From the NCBI RefSeq assembly GCF_050948175.1, contig NC_135202.1, positions 10,044,001 to 10,108,000 on the forward strand: DNA of 64,000 nt. The letters run 5' to 3'. The position numbers and the translations under genes were made by a program. The stretch comes from Xylocopa sonorina. Taxonomy: Eukaryota; Arthropoda; Insecta; Hymenoptera; Apidae. Positions 23,921-35,552 of this stretch are shown here, piece by piece (position 1 is the first letter of the stretch; each line of letters opens with the position of its first letter). Under the pieces are notes generated by a model. That model did no database searches and was not told the origin of the DNA. It worked only from the letters and a program-made list of their open reading frames with translations.

Positions 23921-24200
23921 TTAAGCTGAATTACCAAAAACCATCGAGACCACCAGGAGTACTTAATTGCAGCTCCCTCATTACCAAGCTGCCCCACAAT
24001 TAACCCCAATCCACAACCGATGATTTCATTATCTTATCAGCGAACTCATCGCTCGAACGCATCACCGCGGAACGAGGGGGTGACTAATGTAAGAGAGATA
24101 ACTTTTAATTCGGTGTCAGGCTCTGGTAAGCACCAAGGGGGGTGGTGGGCCGGGGTGGAATGAATTAAAATCATGAGGACGACCAGTGTAAGAGGGGGTC
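23921..24200. promoter_or_regulatory. candidate enhancer block rich in TAAT cores
   Basis: It includes ACTTAATTGCAGC, CTCATTACC, ACAATTAACC, CATTATCTTATCAG (GATA type), GACTAATG, TTTTAATTCGG and GAATTAAAATCATG. The density of ATTA cores contrasts with the flanks. It lies about 6 kb upstream of Hmx. Enhancer identity is inferred. Confidence 0.35.
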
Positions 24201-25492
24201 GACGCGATGTTGCGGTCAATAATGGCGTTTTCACGTTTTGACTGGCGACGCGGGGGATTCGATCTAAATTTCGGGTACGCCAGACGGGGGTAGTGTTAAT
24301 GGACGAGGGCGATGCCGTATCCCCTAAGGACAATCGTGCCGGTCAAATTAGGTAACTTTCGTAAATAGCCCGTCTGTATGGTTTTCTGCCGCTGGCTAGG
24401 ACCGCCGTCGAGAGTCAAGGGTTGCTCCCGACCGTGCGTTTTTCCCTCCTCGAGGGCGTCTCGGTGGAATTCCGATAATTCGAGTAATCGTCGCGCTCTG
24501 GCGAACGACGAGAGGACACGCTCGAAAATCTTCGCGACACGAGTCTCGCTTTCGAAACTTTCGTGCGCGCGTGCGACGGATGTTTAAATTACAAAGGAGA
24601 CAAAAAAATTGCAGTTTTCAGTTAAGTCCCGCCTCATTTCTTTACGGGGCGACGCGCGAGTTCGAAACAAGGTACGCTGGTTGAATTACACGGGCCGAAC
24701 TTGCATTACAAACTTAAATTACAAAACGTAATACGTCCGGTTCTTACGAGAAGAGAATATTCCATCCTTGGAGCAGAACGTCGTTCGCGTTTCGCATTTT
24801 TTTTTTTTTTTTCGTTTCTATTAATTACAGAAATTTCACGTGCCCGATATCGGCCGGGCTTTGTACACTGCCGGGTTGATTACAGGGCAGAGCAAAAATT
24901 GCGGAGTAAATGAGGAATCGGATGAAAAAGTAGACATCGTTATTTTGTTGGTCGAACAATGTAAATGGACTTGTTTGCCGGGGTACGGTGCATTATGATT
25001 ATTTTAATAAAGGATCAGTCACTGCGCGTTCGATGGGAAAAATAGGGAATTTAACGAAGAATACACGCACCCGTTGCCCGCGTTTATGACGATACAATTA
25101 AGTAAACAATATACCGGTTCGTTACGACAGGGCGAGGGGGTGGCGGTCGGCGGTATGATGGGAAAAATATAACATTAACACAAAAGGAACAAAAATTGCC
25201 GGACATTTTACGAACGGCCGGATATCATCTCGCGTAAAAGCGAGCCGATCCATCAAAATGTTCGATACCCGATTTCATTTTAAAACAATAAACCTCACCC
25301 CCCGTTCTCCTTATCCGACATTATAAATGAACAACAATTATTCGCGCATTCTCGCTGCGGATACCATCTCGCGATTAATTAAAAAAGTTCCCGCGTGGCT
25401 TCGATGGCTAGAAGCGGCGGGGCGAAGGGTTGCGGGGAGGGAAAAAAATCCCGCCCACGTATCGCGCGCGAGTGAAATAACGAAAAGGAGAG

Positions 25493-25495
25493 AAC

Positions 25496-25545
<50 letters not shown>

Positions 25546-25560
25546 GAGAGAAAGAGAAAG
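25493..25560 (+). repeat. (GA)n microsatellite
   Basis: A GA tract with periodic AAA interruptions. GAGA-factor type sequence. Confidence 0.92.
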
Positions 25561-25740
25561 CCACGAAAATACAGATGGAACGGGAGGGGAAAAAAGACGA
25601 GGAACGCAACGAATGCATAACATAGCGTTGGTTTTTCGAAAAACTCAATCTTCGATATTCGTTTCACGAGCTTCAAGAGGGAAACATTACGCTGTATCCA
25701 TAATAGAACGCGCGTGCATTTCCTGAAACCAATAAAAAAA

Positions 25741-25742
<2 letters not shown>

Positions 25743-25772
<30 letters not shown>
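25743..25772 (+). repeat. (GA)n microsatellite
   Basis: Uninterrupted AG dinucleotide tract about 180 bp after the previous one. Confidence 0.92.
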
Positions 25773-25777
<5 letters not shown>

Positions 25778-28700
25778 AAGAAAAAGGAGAAAGTAAACCG
25801 AAGCTTCCCGCAGCTACCTCGAATCGAATCTGCATTTTCCTAATCCTCCTCTTTTTCTCTTACAGTGAAACAAACTCGCGGCGGAAATATAATATTCGCG
25901 GATGAGTTCGCGAAAGTTTCAATTAATAACCGCGATCGAAAAGTGGAAACGTCCGCGGGAGATACCGCGGCCTGAAACGGCACAAAGGGTTAAATTACCC
26001 CGAAAATCAGTCCCATCGACTTAACAGCCGGCACGACGAGCCGCGGAGCGCCCGCGCCACCCCCCCGTTCCGCCATTGTCTTTTTCCTAGCGCATTTTCC
26101 AGGTGTATCCCCTACGGTTCTTCAGTCGTGGAACCGAAGGAAGCCGGAAAAATTCCACGAACCGTGGGCGCGTTTGCCCAACGGAGCCCACGAAAAGTCG
26201 TAGTTTCGCGACCCCGGAGACTTTAAGGATTACACGCGCACCCTCTCCCCCTCCTTCCGTTAAAATGCGTGCCCGTTCGTGTAAATACAAAAGCCGGGCG
26301 TAACGCGAAATTTTCGCCAGCCAAGCAGCCATAAACTCGTGCGGATTTTCTGCTGATTTTAAATATCGAAAAATCCAGATCGCGCGATTGTGACGATTAA
26401 ATTGCCGTGTTTAATGGAACTGTGTTTAATCACGTGTCGGATGTGGCGCGCGGTAAACAAGTTTGGCCGCGCTGATACCTACACTTTATCGATTGGATCC
26501 GCACGTAATGCGGCGTGAAAAACTCCGTCGGAGCCCTAAGAGGCCTCCGGGGAACATTAAAGTTAATTGATCTCTTAATTTCGAATATTTCAACGGTTCG
26601 TAGATTCTCCACGGATACTCGAACGTAACTTCTTCGTTATCGAGTTACGTATAAGTCTAGTGATTTCGTGCGATCAAAATTCCCGGTAAAAGTACTGCAA
26701 CATTTCCGAAACGGGGAGCAATACCTCTTAGAGACAACGCAGATAAAGATGGTCGCTCGAACCTTTCAGATTTCGTTCCAAGGATCCCGCGTGCACGTCG
26801 AGAATCGCATCGCGACAGACGAGACATCGAGTGTTTCGATATCAGTATCAATTTCACGGTCCACACAGACGATTCGGTTCAAATATTGAATTTATCTGTA
26901 CTCATCAGGGTCGCGCATCGAGATACAAATCCCGACACGTATCGAGTGCTCCTCCACCGGGTGTCCTCGTTAATAGAGTTCGAGCGAACCCATTTCCAAG
27001 GGTGTCTTAAGACCAAGATCTCACCCCTTTCTCCAATAACGTTCGTCTCGCCGGTGCAATCCAGCGAATCTCTCGCGAGGATTACGAGGCGCGTGAAAAA
27101 TGTGCGCACGGCGAATAAAAGCGAAGAGGACGAGGACGGATGGGTCGCCACAGTCGCGATTCGCGTTTTTGGGCCGTTTCTGGGAAACCGAGCGCGCGGC
27201 CAACGAGAGCGCACGGGGCGAGGACGACACGGTGGTTGAAAGCGGGTGGCAGGGGGTGGAAAGGCGAGCGGGTACGTCGCGGAGAGACTTTCTTTGCCAG
27301 CCTGAAATGGGAGTCTTGCGCGCTCGCGATGATTACGCGCGCGAAAGAAAGAAATAGCGGGACAAAGAGGGAAGGCGGCGGTGAAAGGGAGACGAAGGAC
27401 GCGAAGGGTTGGAACGGGGAGCGAGAGATGCCGCGCTACGACCCGGGTCTCGGTGATATTGCCGCTCCGGCTAAATGAAACCGCACGTGAAAAAAACGCC
27501 GGGAGAAAGGTGCAAGAGCGCTACGACGACGCTCCGGCGAATCGTCGTCCCGACGCCTACTCGTTCGATTTTCTCTGCCCACCCCCGCGTCCTCCGCGCC
27601 CCCTGTCCCGTCACGTCGGCCTCCTGCCGCCTGCCACCCCCTCGCGATTCGGAAAATTTCAGCCTCGCGCTGGAACGCGTCGCGAGCGTCGAATCGAGCA
27701 GGACTTACACGCCTGCGATTGATCGTGGGATTAATCGACGAACTCTGGAGATTCTAGAGTACTCTGGAGTACTCGAGGGGTGGTTTGGATATCTCGAAGC
27801 ATTTTTCTTTTAATTCTTAACGCTTGCTTCGTGGATATTGAAATTATGTTAGGGTAAAAATTGCGAGGAGAGTTGATTTCATTGGACTCGTGGTTTCGAT
27901 CGTTCGAAGAGAAGCGACGAAATTACTTTTCGCCGAGCTTAATGGACGCGATTAATGGAACAGCAGGTGGTGAAATGTTTGGCGTAGCGTTCGATAGGAT
28001 CAACAACATGGTAATTACCGGGGGATGGATAGTTCGGTTGTGCATCGAGCCACTCTGCCGTGAAAAGAATGTCTCGCGAAGTTCGAAGCGACTCCCTTTC
28101 GGTGTCCCTCCGCATAATACCCCTTCGAGGTCCTTTGATCGTATCTACGAAAGGGGTGGTTTATGACTGCATTATTTGCCGCACGGTTCAGTTCACGCGA
28201 ATGTTATCTGGCCTGCTTGTTGTGAGAAGAAAGTCGACTCCCGTTCATTCTTGTAAAGAAGACAATCTCTAAATCCGAGAACTCGTGTCGCGTAAACGAA
28301 CCATTTCCCCTGCTGTGTACAGGGTGTTTCTAAAATTGTGCTGCGACAATGTCTCCCAATTTACGATCAGTGTCGAATCGAAAAACGCGATGATGATCCA
28401 CACGTTACTTTCTGTCGAGAGAAGACAGAAGAATAAATGGAACGGCGTGGGAAAGAACAAAACGCGTCTTAACGCCGTGGTTGCCTTTTTTTATCCGACC
28501 GCCCCGTGCAAAAGGCTCGCGATCAAATTTTCCTCCTTTCCCGGGGACTAGGGAAGGGCCGGCGCGTCGGGTTGCCGCGCGAGATAAAGACATTCGTGGA
28601 AAAGCCCTGGCCCGGCAAACAGGCCGCTCCATTCTCTGGCCGTCCGAGCGCGGTTGACCGTTGCCAAAGGACCGTTCATCGCGGAAACGAAAACGCGAAT

Positions 28701-28792
28701 CGTTGAACGCGCGCTCGCAAAAACGCCCTTGCACACGCTCCTCCGCACACGTACGCGCGGACGGGGGATGAAGAGCGGGTGGTCGTGAAGCG

Positions 28793-28795
<3 letters not shown>

Positions 28796-28842
<47 letters not shown>

Positions 28843-28850
28843 AGATCGAG
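28796..28850 (+). repeat. (GA)n microsatellite
   Basis: AG tract at the start of the 0.85-kb purine-rich block. Confidence 0.92.
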
Positions 28851-29565
28851 GTATCCAGAGGGAGAGAGCGAGGGTGAGAGTCGTCGGTTGGGTTGGGGTG
28901 GTGGTTTGTCGGCGTTGGTGTGAGTGAGGGAGGGCTGGAGGGTGTGTGAGGGGGTGGTCGGGTGGCGCGATCGATCGGATGGCTCTGGTTGCCTCCGGTT
29001 CAAAGAAAAGCCGGCGCGCGGAATCGGGTGCGGTAGGTAAAGCGTGTATACGCGCGACATCCGGCTAATCAGAAAATGTAGGAGCGCGGGAGACTAATAG
29101 AGAGTGAAAAGGCATTGAATAAACAAACACAGCGGGGCGGCGAGGATCGTGGAGGAGGGACGGTAGGAGAGAGAACAAGAGGGGCCAGCGGGGGTGGAGG
29201 ACGAAGGACAGAACGAGGGGTTCCCGTGTCGAGGGGTTTCGTTCACTGTCGAACGCCGACGGAGACGGGAACGAAGGAGGGGAGGCGGATGGAAAAGGAC
29301 GAACCGGGTGGTGTACGGAGAGAATAAACGACGGCCAGGGAGAACGATGGGACGAGCGAGAAGAGTCGCGCGACAGAGGTGTGTAAGATGAGAAGAAAAT
29401 CAGAAGCAGAAGCAAACGAGAAGAAGAGGAACGACGCGAGTACAAGGTGAAAGAAGAGACGGAGGAGACGAGAAGCGGAGCGGGCGGGGGATGAAAATTG
29501 CAGGAAGGATGGAAAAAGACGATAGACGAGGCGAGGATGCTCGAGGAGGAACGAAGCGAAGCAAC

Positions 29566-29598
<33 letters not shown>

Positions 29599-30224
29599 CG
29601 AGGGCGAGATAGGGCTATTAGGGTTGGGTATAGGCGCCGCCCCGGCTATTAGAGGGTTGTTTCACCCCTACCACGACGGTGAAACGCCGCGGTACGTTCA
29701 GACACGAACACACACGCTTACGTGGTACGTGTGTACTCGCAACATCGTCGTCCTCCTACCTCGTTTCTCGCGTTGCTCGTCCCACCCTCGTCGGTTTCCT
29801 CGACGCGCGATCGCACGCATACACCGTCAAACCGCCTCCACGTGTCATATCGTGCGCACACGCTCGCACGCTCGCGGGGGCGTTTTGTACACGTACACGC
29901 GTGGTCGAGTCAGGTTTCCACGGCAACCGGCCGCTGCTTGCGGGAGAGATGCCTTTAATAAGTATCTTCTGTAGAGAGCGGAGATGGACCAGCCAGCTTT
30001 CCGCCGCTGTACAAGTGAGAGCCCGACGAAGCGCGAGCGTGTGCGTCGCGCACACTCGCCCAGCTCCTCTGTACAACTACACGTTGGTCTACGTATGGAC
30101 CAAGTCGTCCGACCACCGTGCCACTATAACGCACCACCTTTCGACGGTGAAGGGTGGTTGGTGCGTTAAACCATCTCTCCTCTCCCTGACCGGACTGCCT
30201 CGGCCCTGTGACTGATCCTCCCTC

Positions 30225-30225
30225 C

Positions 30226-30260
<35 letters not shown>

Positions 30261-30262
30261 CA
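30225..30262 (+). repeat. (CT)n microsatellite
   Basis: CT tract with one TT interruption. The strand polarity is reversed relative to the neighbouring GA tracts. Confidence 0.9.
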
Positions 30263-30650
30263 CCCACCCTCTAGCTCTCTTTTTCTACCATTTACCAGGC
30301 ACGATCCGCCGCTAATAGAAGGTGGTATGGAGTCACTGCTGCGGTTCTTTCGCGTGCGCGTCCCTCTCCGCCCTCACCAGCCAGAAGGGGTGAACACGAA
30401 CCGCTCGAAGGGTAAGAGGAGCAACGGATGGAGAGACTAGGTACCCGCTCGTCCCGTGCGGAGAGATTCGGTGTGCGCGCGCGAGAGTGGTATCCCGATG
30501 GGCTCTGCCACGGGGTGGAAACGCGCGCGGAGGGATGGTGATACATCGGTATGCATTTCAGCGGCGGAGCCAGCGTTGGAAAAGAGGGCGCGGGAAAAAG
30601 GGCGGAGAAGCGCGGCGGCGGAGGAAAGTAGGGGAACCGACGTATGTACA

Positions 30651-30651
30651 C

Positions 30652-30689
<38 letters not shown>

Positions 30690-30693
30690 GGAG
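30651..30693 (+). repeat. (GA)n microsatellite
   Basis: AG tract with one AAA interruption. Confidence 0.9.
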
Positions 30694-31376
30694 AGGACGG
30701 AAAGGCGGGTGGACGAGGTTGGATCAGGTAGAGGAGCGAAGAGGGTTGAGAGAGGTGGTGGTAGTCCTGGAGCTCTGACGGGGATGAAGCGGAGGGAGAA
30801 ACGACGCCGGCGACAGCTCGTCTAAATGCTAATAGCTTTATCGACTGGATCTCAAAGTCCCCGAGTTTCGATTCTTGCTCCACCTTCTCTCGCGCGTCGC
30901 ACAATCCGCGTTCCCATCTGCGCCGCATTTCCACGCTCTTTGCACGTCCGTAGAAAGGGAAGAAAGAGCGCGCGGCATCGGCCCGTCCTCTCCTTTATCT
31001 ATCGTCGCGCTCTCTCCGACTTTCCCTCCTCCTCCTCCTCCTTCCCACATCGCCGTGCCGTCGCTCTCCCTTTTCACCGCTCTCGCCGTTCCTTGCCGGT
31101 TTTTCCTTTTTATTTCACCCTTTGCCCTTTTCCTCCTTTTGTTAGGCCGGCGTTACCGGTGATATCCGCGATTTTTTGGATGAACGTGGCCAACCTTCTT
31201 CCCACCGGTTTCCCTGTTCGTTCTCCCGTACGCCTTCCGGGTCACCACCCCATATCTCATCTCTCTATTCCCTTCTCCTTTTTGTTTCAAGCCTTTCTCG
31301 TCCCGATCTCAAACGCTTTCTCGTTCATCCTCCTCCTTGTCGTTGAATCGAAAAGCGCGCCGAAAGGGAACGAGAG

Positions 31377-31422
31377 ACAGAGAGAGAGAGAGAAAGAGGG
31401 AGAGAGAGAAAGAGGGAGAGAA
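31377..31422 (+). repeat. (GA)n microsatellite
   Basis: AG tract with AAA and GGG interruptions. Confidence 0.85.
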
Positions 31423-31719
31423 CACGAAGGGTGGAGAGAAAAATATCGACCAGAAGCATGCGGTATCCGCACGCGATGCTGCAGCGTTGCAACGCAATCG
31501 CGATAAGTGCATCCGAGACGGCTATTAGAAGGAAGGCCTATTAAGAGCGCGCCAGAGGGCGGCGGTGGAGGAACGGCGGGGTGAGGGACACTTTGGAATT
31601 TTTTCCGCTTTGAGTTGTCGTGTCTCGCGCTCGACAAGCGGGCAAAAGACGCGATGGAGCGGGGGCCGGCCGTTCCGACGGTGTTTAAGGTCAGCAAAAA
31701 GCCGTTCGCGGCCCCGATA

Positions 31720-31995
31720 ACTAGTTAGCCTGATATCGGGGATCGAGGCTGGAAGGTTTTCTCCGTGGGCACTATCTGAAAGATTGGCTGGGCGCATTGT
31801 GACCCCGGCTGCATGCGGCCCCCGTCGGAACGTTAATATTCGTAGCCGGGGAAAATGCGTTCTGATCGCAACGGCCAAGAGTAATACCGATGCGGAACGC
31901 CGGGCCACAATGGACCGACCAATCCTTTTGATAGATTCTGATCAAAGGACCTCAGCTGCTCTGGCTGCTCAAAGTATCCATAGCTCTTTTGCGGT
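31720..31995. promoter_or_regulatory. candidate enhancer with TCF site and E-box
   Basis: GATCAAAGG (31940-31948) matches the TCF/Pangolin consensus. CAGCTG (31953-31958) is an E-box five bases on. CAAAGTATCC and ACTAGTTAGCC lie nearby. The pairing is visible; a Wnt or bHLH input to slouch or Hmx is inferred. Confidence 0.3.
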
Positions 31996-34900
31996 GCTGC
32001 CTCTACCCCGTTCTCCATCCCTCTCCCCCTCCCTGTTACGTTATCCATCGATAACATAACACATCGAGCGTATTCCAGCGTCCGATGAACGCGAGGAGGG
32101 CTTAATGCGATTCGCGATAGTCCACGAGGAACGCACCCTGATGAACTGAGAGACGCTTCTTGTTCTACCTCCGTATCGAGGGTTTTCAGTTCCTCTTTTT
32201 CGAGTTTCGAGAACAATATTCATTTTGAGAAGGGTTAATATTAAGAAGTTTTAGTGTTGATGGATCGTCTGGCTGGAGATGTCTTGTCTGGTAAGAGCGG
32301 TTGTACTTGGGGAGGTATTTGAAGTTAAGTAGGGAAATTAGGGGAAAGAAGTTGGGGTAAGATTGTCTTAGTTTCCCAGAGAAATCGACGACCCCTGATT
32401 TCGGGTAATTCAAGATCGTCGAGAGGGTGGGATTATAAGGCTAATATTTCTCAAGCATTTGTATATCCAAGTACAAACAGGAAGCCGATCAACGGACGCT
32501 TAAACGATCCTCGAGTAACGAACGACAAGGTGACTAGCCAGTGCAGTCTGTCCGGAGAACCCCGCTCGCAGCTTTAATCTCGAATATTAACGTCGTTCCT
32601 TTGGAAACGGAATTTTATGACTAATGTATTGTATCCATTCGACGAAGCTCTCTGTATCGCCCGGTACGCTGACCTTTTTGTAGCGTCACGCTGTTTTCAA
32701 TGCGAAGAGAACCATATTGGCTCGCCATATCTGAAAGACTACCCCTGACCACGAGCGAGCCAAACAGAAGTGCTCGCACTTTTTATCGATCCTACCGTTA
32801 TCGCACCCAAAACGTCGACAAGAAACGACAGACGAGCGAAGAAAACCTAAGAGCGATGGTTGGCGATGCAAAGATTTCTGCCACCCGCGCCACTTCGCGT
32901 TAGATAGCCCCTCGCAATAATCATCGTTAGCCCGTCGAAGCGCGGGGGCGAACAAATCACGATCTCCTCCAATTAACGCGGCTCGCCAGCCGCGCAGATA
33001 TTCCAGCGGAAATTCCCTCCGTCGAATTAGCGAAGTTGTTACGCGATCGCGTGGCGGTGGTGCCCGGCCCGCTCTCTCGTCGAGCTGAAATGGTCGCGTG
33101 GCCACGAGGGTACTTCTAATTACCGATAATAGCGGTAAAGAGAACGGCTACCGAAGTGCTAGGGTAGTCAGTGGCGTTGGCGGTACAACCAGGGACGAAG
33201 ACAGAGAGAGAGAGAGAGAGGGAGAGCGAAAGCTAGCGCGCGTTATCGTACGAGGGTGGCGGGGGCTGGTTTCGTTGGGCCCCATCGAAGAACCCTTCGG
33301 TTATTCGAAACAACAAAGACCCGCCGGCACCCTCTCTACCGTATCCGCTTCCCCAGCAATCATTTACTCTTGCTGGAGGCCATCGCTCGTCACAATGGCC
33401 AAGTTATCCATCCACTCCGGCTACTTGCCCGGGAAACGACCACCGCCTACGGCTGGCACTCGTCTTTTCCATCGCCTCCGCGGGCTCGCTTTCCGCGCGC
33501 CACTCGACAGAGGAAAACAAACACGCACACCTCTTCTCCGCACCCTATCCTGCCTATCCAGCGAACGCGTTACGCTTCCTCCTCGCTCTCGTCTCGTCGC
33601 GGCCCGCTATGGCGGCACATCGGACCGTGATGCTCTTCTCCGCGCCGCAGAGTTACTTTGCGTCGAGAGATTGTTCCGAGCCACTTGCTGAACGTCCCCG
33701 CGATCGTCCGCTTCCTAACGATCGTCCGCGGTGTCGTCGTTCCACTCTTCGAGTTTCCATTCAACCTCCTTGCACACGCCGCGCGATCCTCCCTTCTACG
33801 GAGTGTCTCTCCTCTCGGTTTTGTTCCGCGTTACCAATGTGGGAGAATGAGGCGAGTGATTCTTGGGTAGCGATCGGATGGTTTCCGGTTTCGCGGTTGC
33901 GAGCTGCGATTTTTCGAGGATACCTAGACGGGGATATCGAATGATTCGAGATGGTGGCGGGGTGTTTTTGAAGTAAGCAGAATAGCTGAGAGAACGGCTG
34001 ATCTTGAGGAATGATGAATCGATCGAATAGGATGTTTCGAACATTTTTTACGAGCCGTTTCATTTTACCATTTTTTGTTACCCAGAATACCTTCGAACTA
34101 ACCCAGAACCTTTTACACGTTTCGTGCAACTATAAAACCAGATTAATTCACGCGTTTCAAGTATTTTAAAATGCAATCGCGCAACGCATATTTTTCTCTC
34201 GCGGTGAAAACGTCAGTTTGAACGATTAAACTAAAGAAGACCTCGCCAGTCTTCGGTTATCAAGCCAAACGACCGGAAACGCTAATTACGATCTAAGCGT
34301 TCCGCCGCATCAGACAAGGTTTCCAGCCGGAAGAGATATCACGCGGATAATAATGTAAACAGGAGGAGCAGCGGGCGAGGTTTTCCCTGCCAGCGATCCA
34401 AGGCAGTTCGAGGAACAATGGGGCGGCGCGTCGACCGCGCGCGGGGGATGAAAAATGAAACGTCGCCGCGTCGCAACGCGAACTGATTACCCCCGCGGTC
34501 GACCGGTCGCGCAACATTTTTATGCGCGTTCGCACGAATTATTTATCCGTGCCCGCCCCCTAGAAACCGTTCGATCTCCGTGGACGTGCACGTTAAACGG
34601 GATGGCCGAGGGGGTGGACGACCCCGTGGCGGCGATGCTCCCGAAACCTGACGCGAGTTCGCGAGCAACTGTTCGCGTGTTTGCGAGCAACGCGCTGGCT
34701 GGCTGCTATCCTCCTGTTCTACTTGATGTTGGAAACCTTACACGCTCCCAAAGCTTCTTGAACCTGGCGAGTTATACCTCGCGGGAGTCCTTCGGAACGA
34801 GCAACAGCCACTATCGCGTCTGATTCCGTGGAATTCCAAGTGGGGTTGCTTGCTCGACGCTTTCGAAGACACCAAATTCCGACAGCTTTGAACACGTTTG

Positions 34901-35167
34901 TCTAAACATGATCAAAAAAAGTGTCCTCTCGTTCAGTCTCTCGGAAATTCCGATTCAAGTGTCGACTCTCGACAACTCATCCACCGCTCCCTCGAGTCCG
35001 TTGGCTAATTCACGCGATCGTGCAAAAAGCGAGAATCGGTCTGCCGGGAGTATCGCTTAAAAATTCAGCTCCTTAACGACCGAGCAGGAGAAAAATGACG
35101 GCGAGAAGCGATGTAGAGGAGAAAATCGTCCAAGGGGATGCGAAGGACGGACGGACGGAGGGGGTGG

Positions 35168-35176
35168 TATAAAAAA
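35168..35176 (+). promoter_or_regulatory. isolated TATA-like sequence TATAAAAAA
   Basis: It follows GGGGTGG directly (35161-35167). No convincing reading frame follows: the 64-codon frame there lacks any known domain. It may be a chance match or the promoter of a non-coding transcript. Confidence 0.15.
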
Positions 35177-35522
35177 CGCGCGCCTCGCGCGCACCGCGGC
35201 GGGATGGTTGATGGCGTAAACTATTTCCCGTTTGCCAGCGACTCGAAAGGCGGCCAGACCCTGGTGTACGCCTTTTCACTCCTTTTACACGATGGGGCGA
35301 TGCACTTATTAGACACTGGCTGGGCCGTATAAAGCTCGAAACGCACGGTTTACAGTGCCGCGGGTACGGACAGTTGGGCGATGGTTTTGGTAGGTTTAGT
35401 TGGCAACAAGAACGTTTCGAAACCACACGTACACGCCGCCGCCGATATAGCGCGGCGCGCGCGGAGAGAGGCGGTTAGCTTCAGCGTGAAACTGACCTCT
35501 CTCTGTGCGAGCGTGGTCCCGG

Positions 35523-35552
35523 CCTGCTGCTGATGCTGCTGCTGCTGCTGCT
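35523..35552 (+). repeat. CTG/TGC trinucleotide repeat
   Basis: About nine TGC units with one TGATGC interruption. On the minus strand one frame gives an Ala run and another a Gln run, but no splice or domain context supports an exon. Confidence 0.85.

Larger units (their letters stand above)
20041..25320. other. intergenic region between slouch and Hmx, Hmx-proximal part
   Basis: No coding exon is recognised. It contains a CT tract (20860-20894), a short (TA)n at 22507-22521, and AT-rich blocks at 20160-20265 and 23921-24200. Open frames of 60-130 codons carry no recognisable domain. Confidence 0.6.
25321..31800. other. intergenic GA-rich region
   Basis: No exon is recognised. It contains (GA)n tracts at 25493-25560, 25743-25772, 28796-28850, 30651-30693 and 31377-31420 and a CT tract at 30225-30262. 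The stretch 28780-29620 is strongly purine-rich on the plus strand. The 226-codon frame at 30826-31506 has only low-complexity content. Confidence 0.6.

Noticed and set aside
30826..31506. 226-codon plus-strand frame in the desert
   Set aside because: Low complexity; the end is encoded by a GA microsatellite (Arg/Glu repeats).
33098..33691. 197-codon plus-strand frame
   Set aside because: No recognisable domain; the GA tract encodes REREREGE-like repeats.
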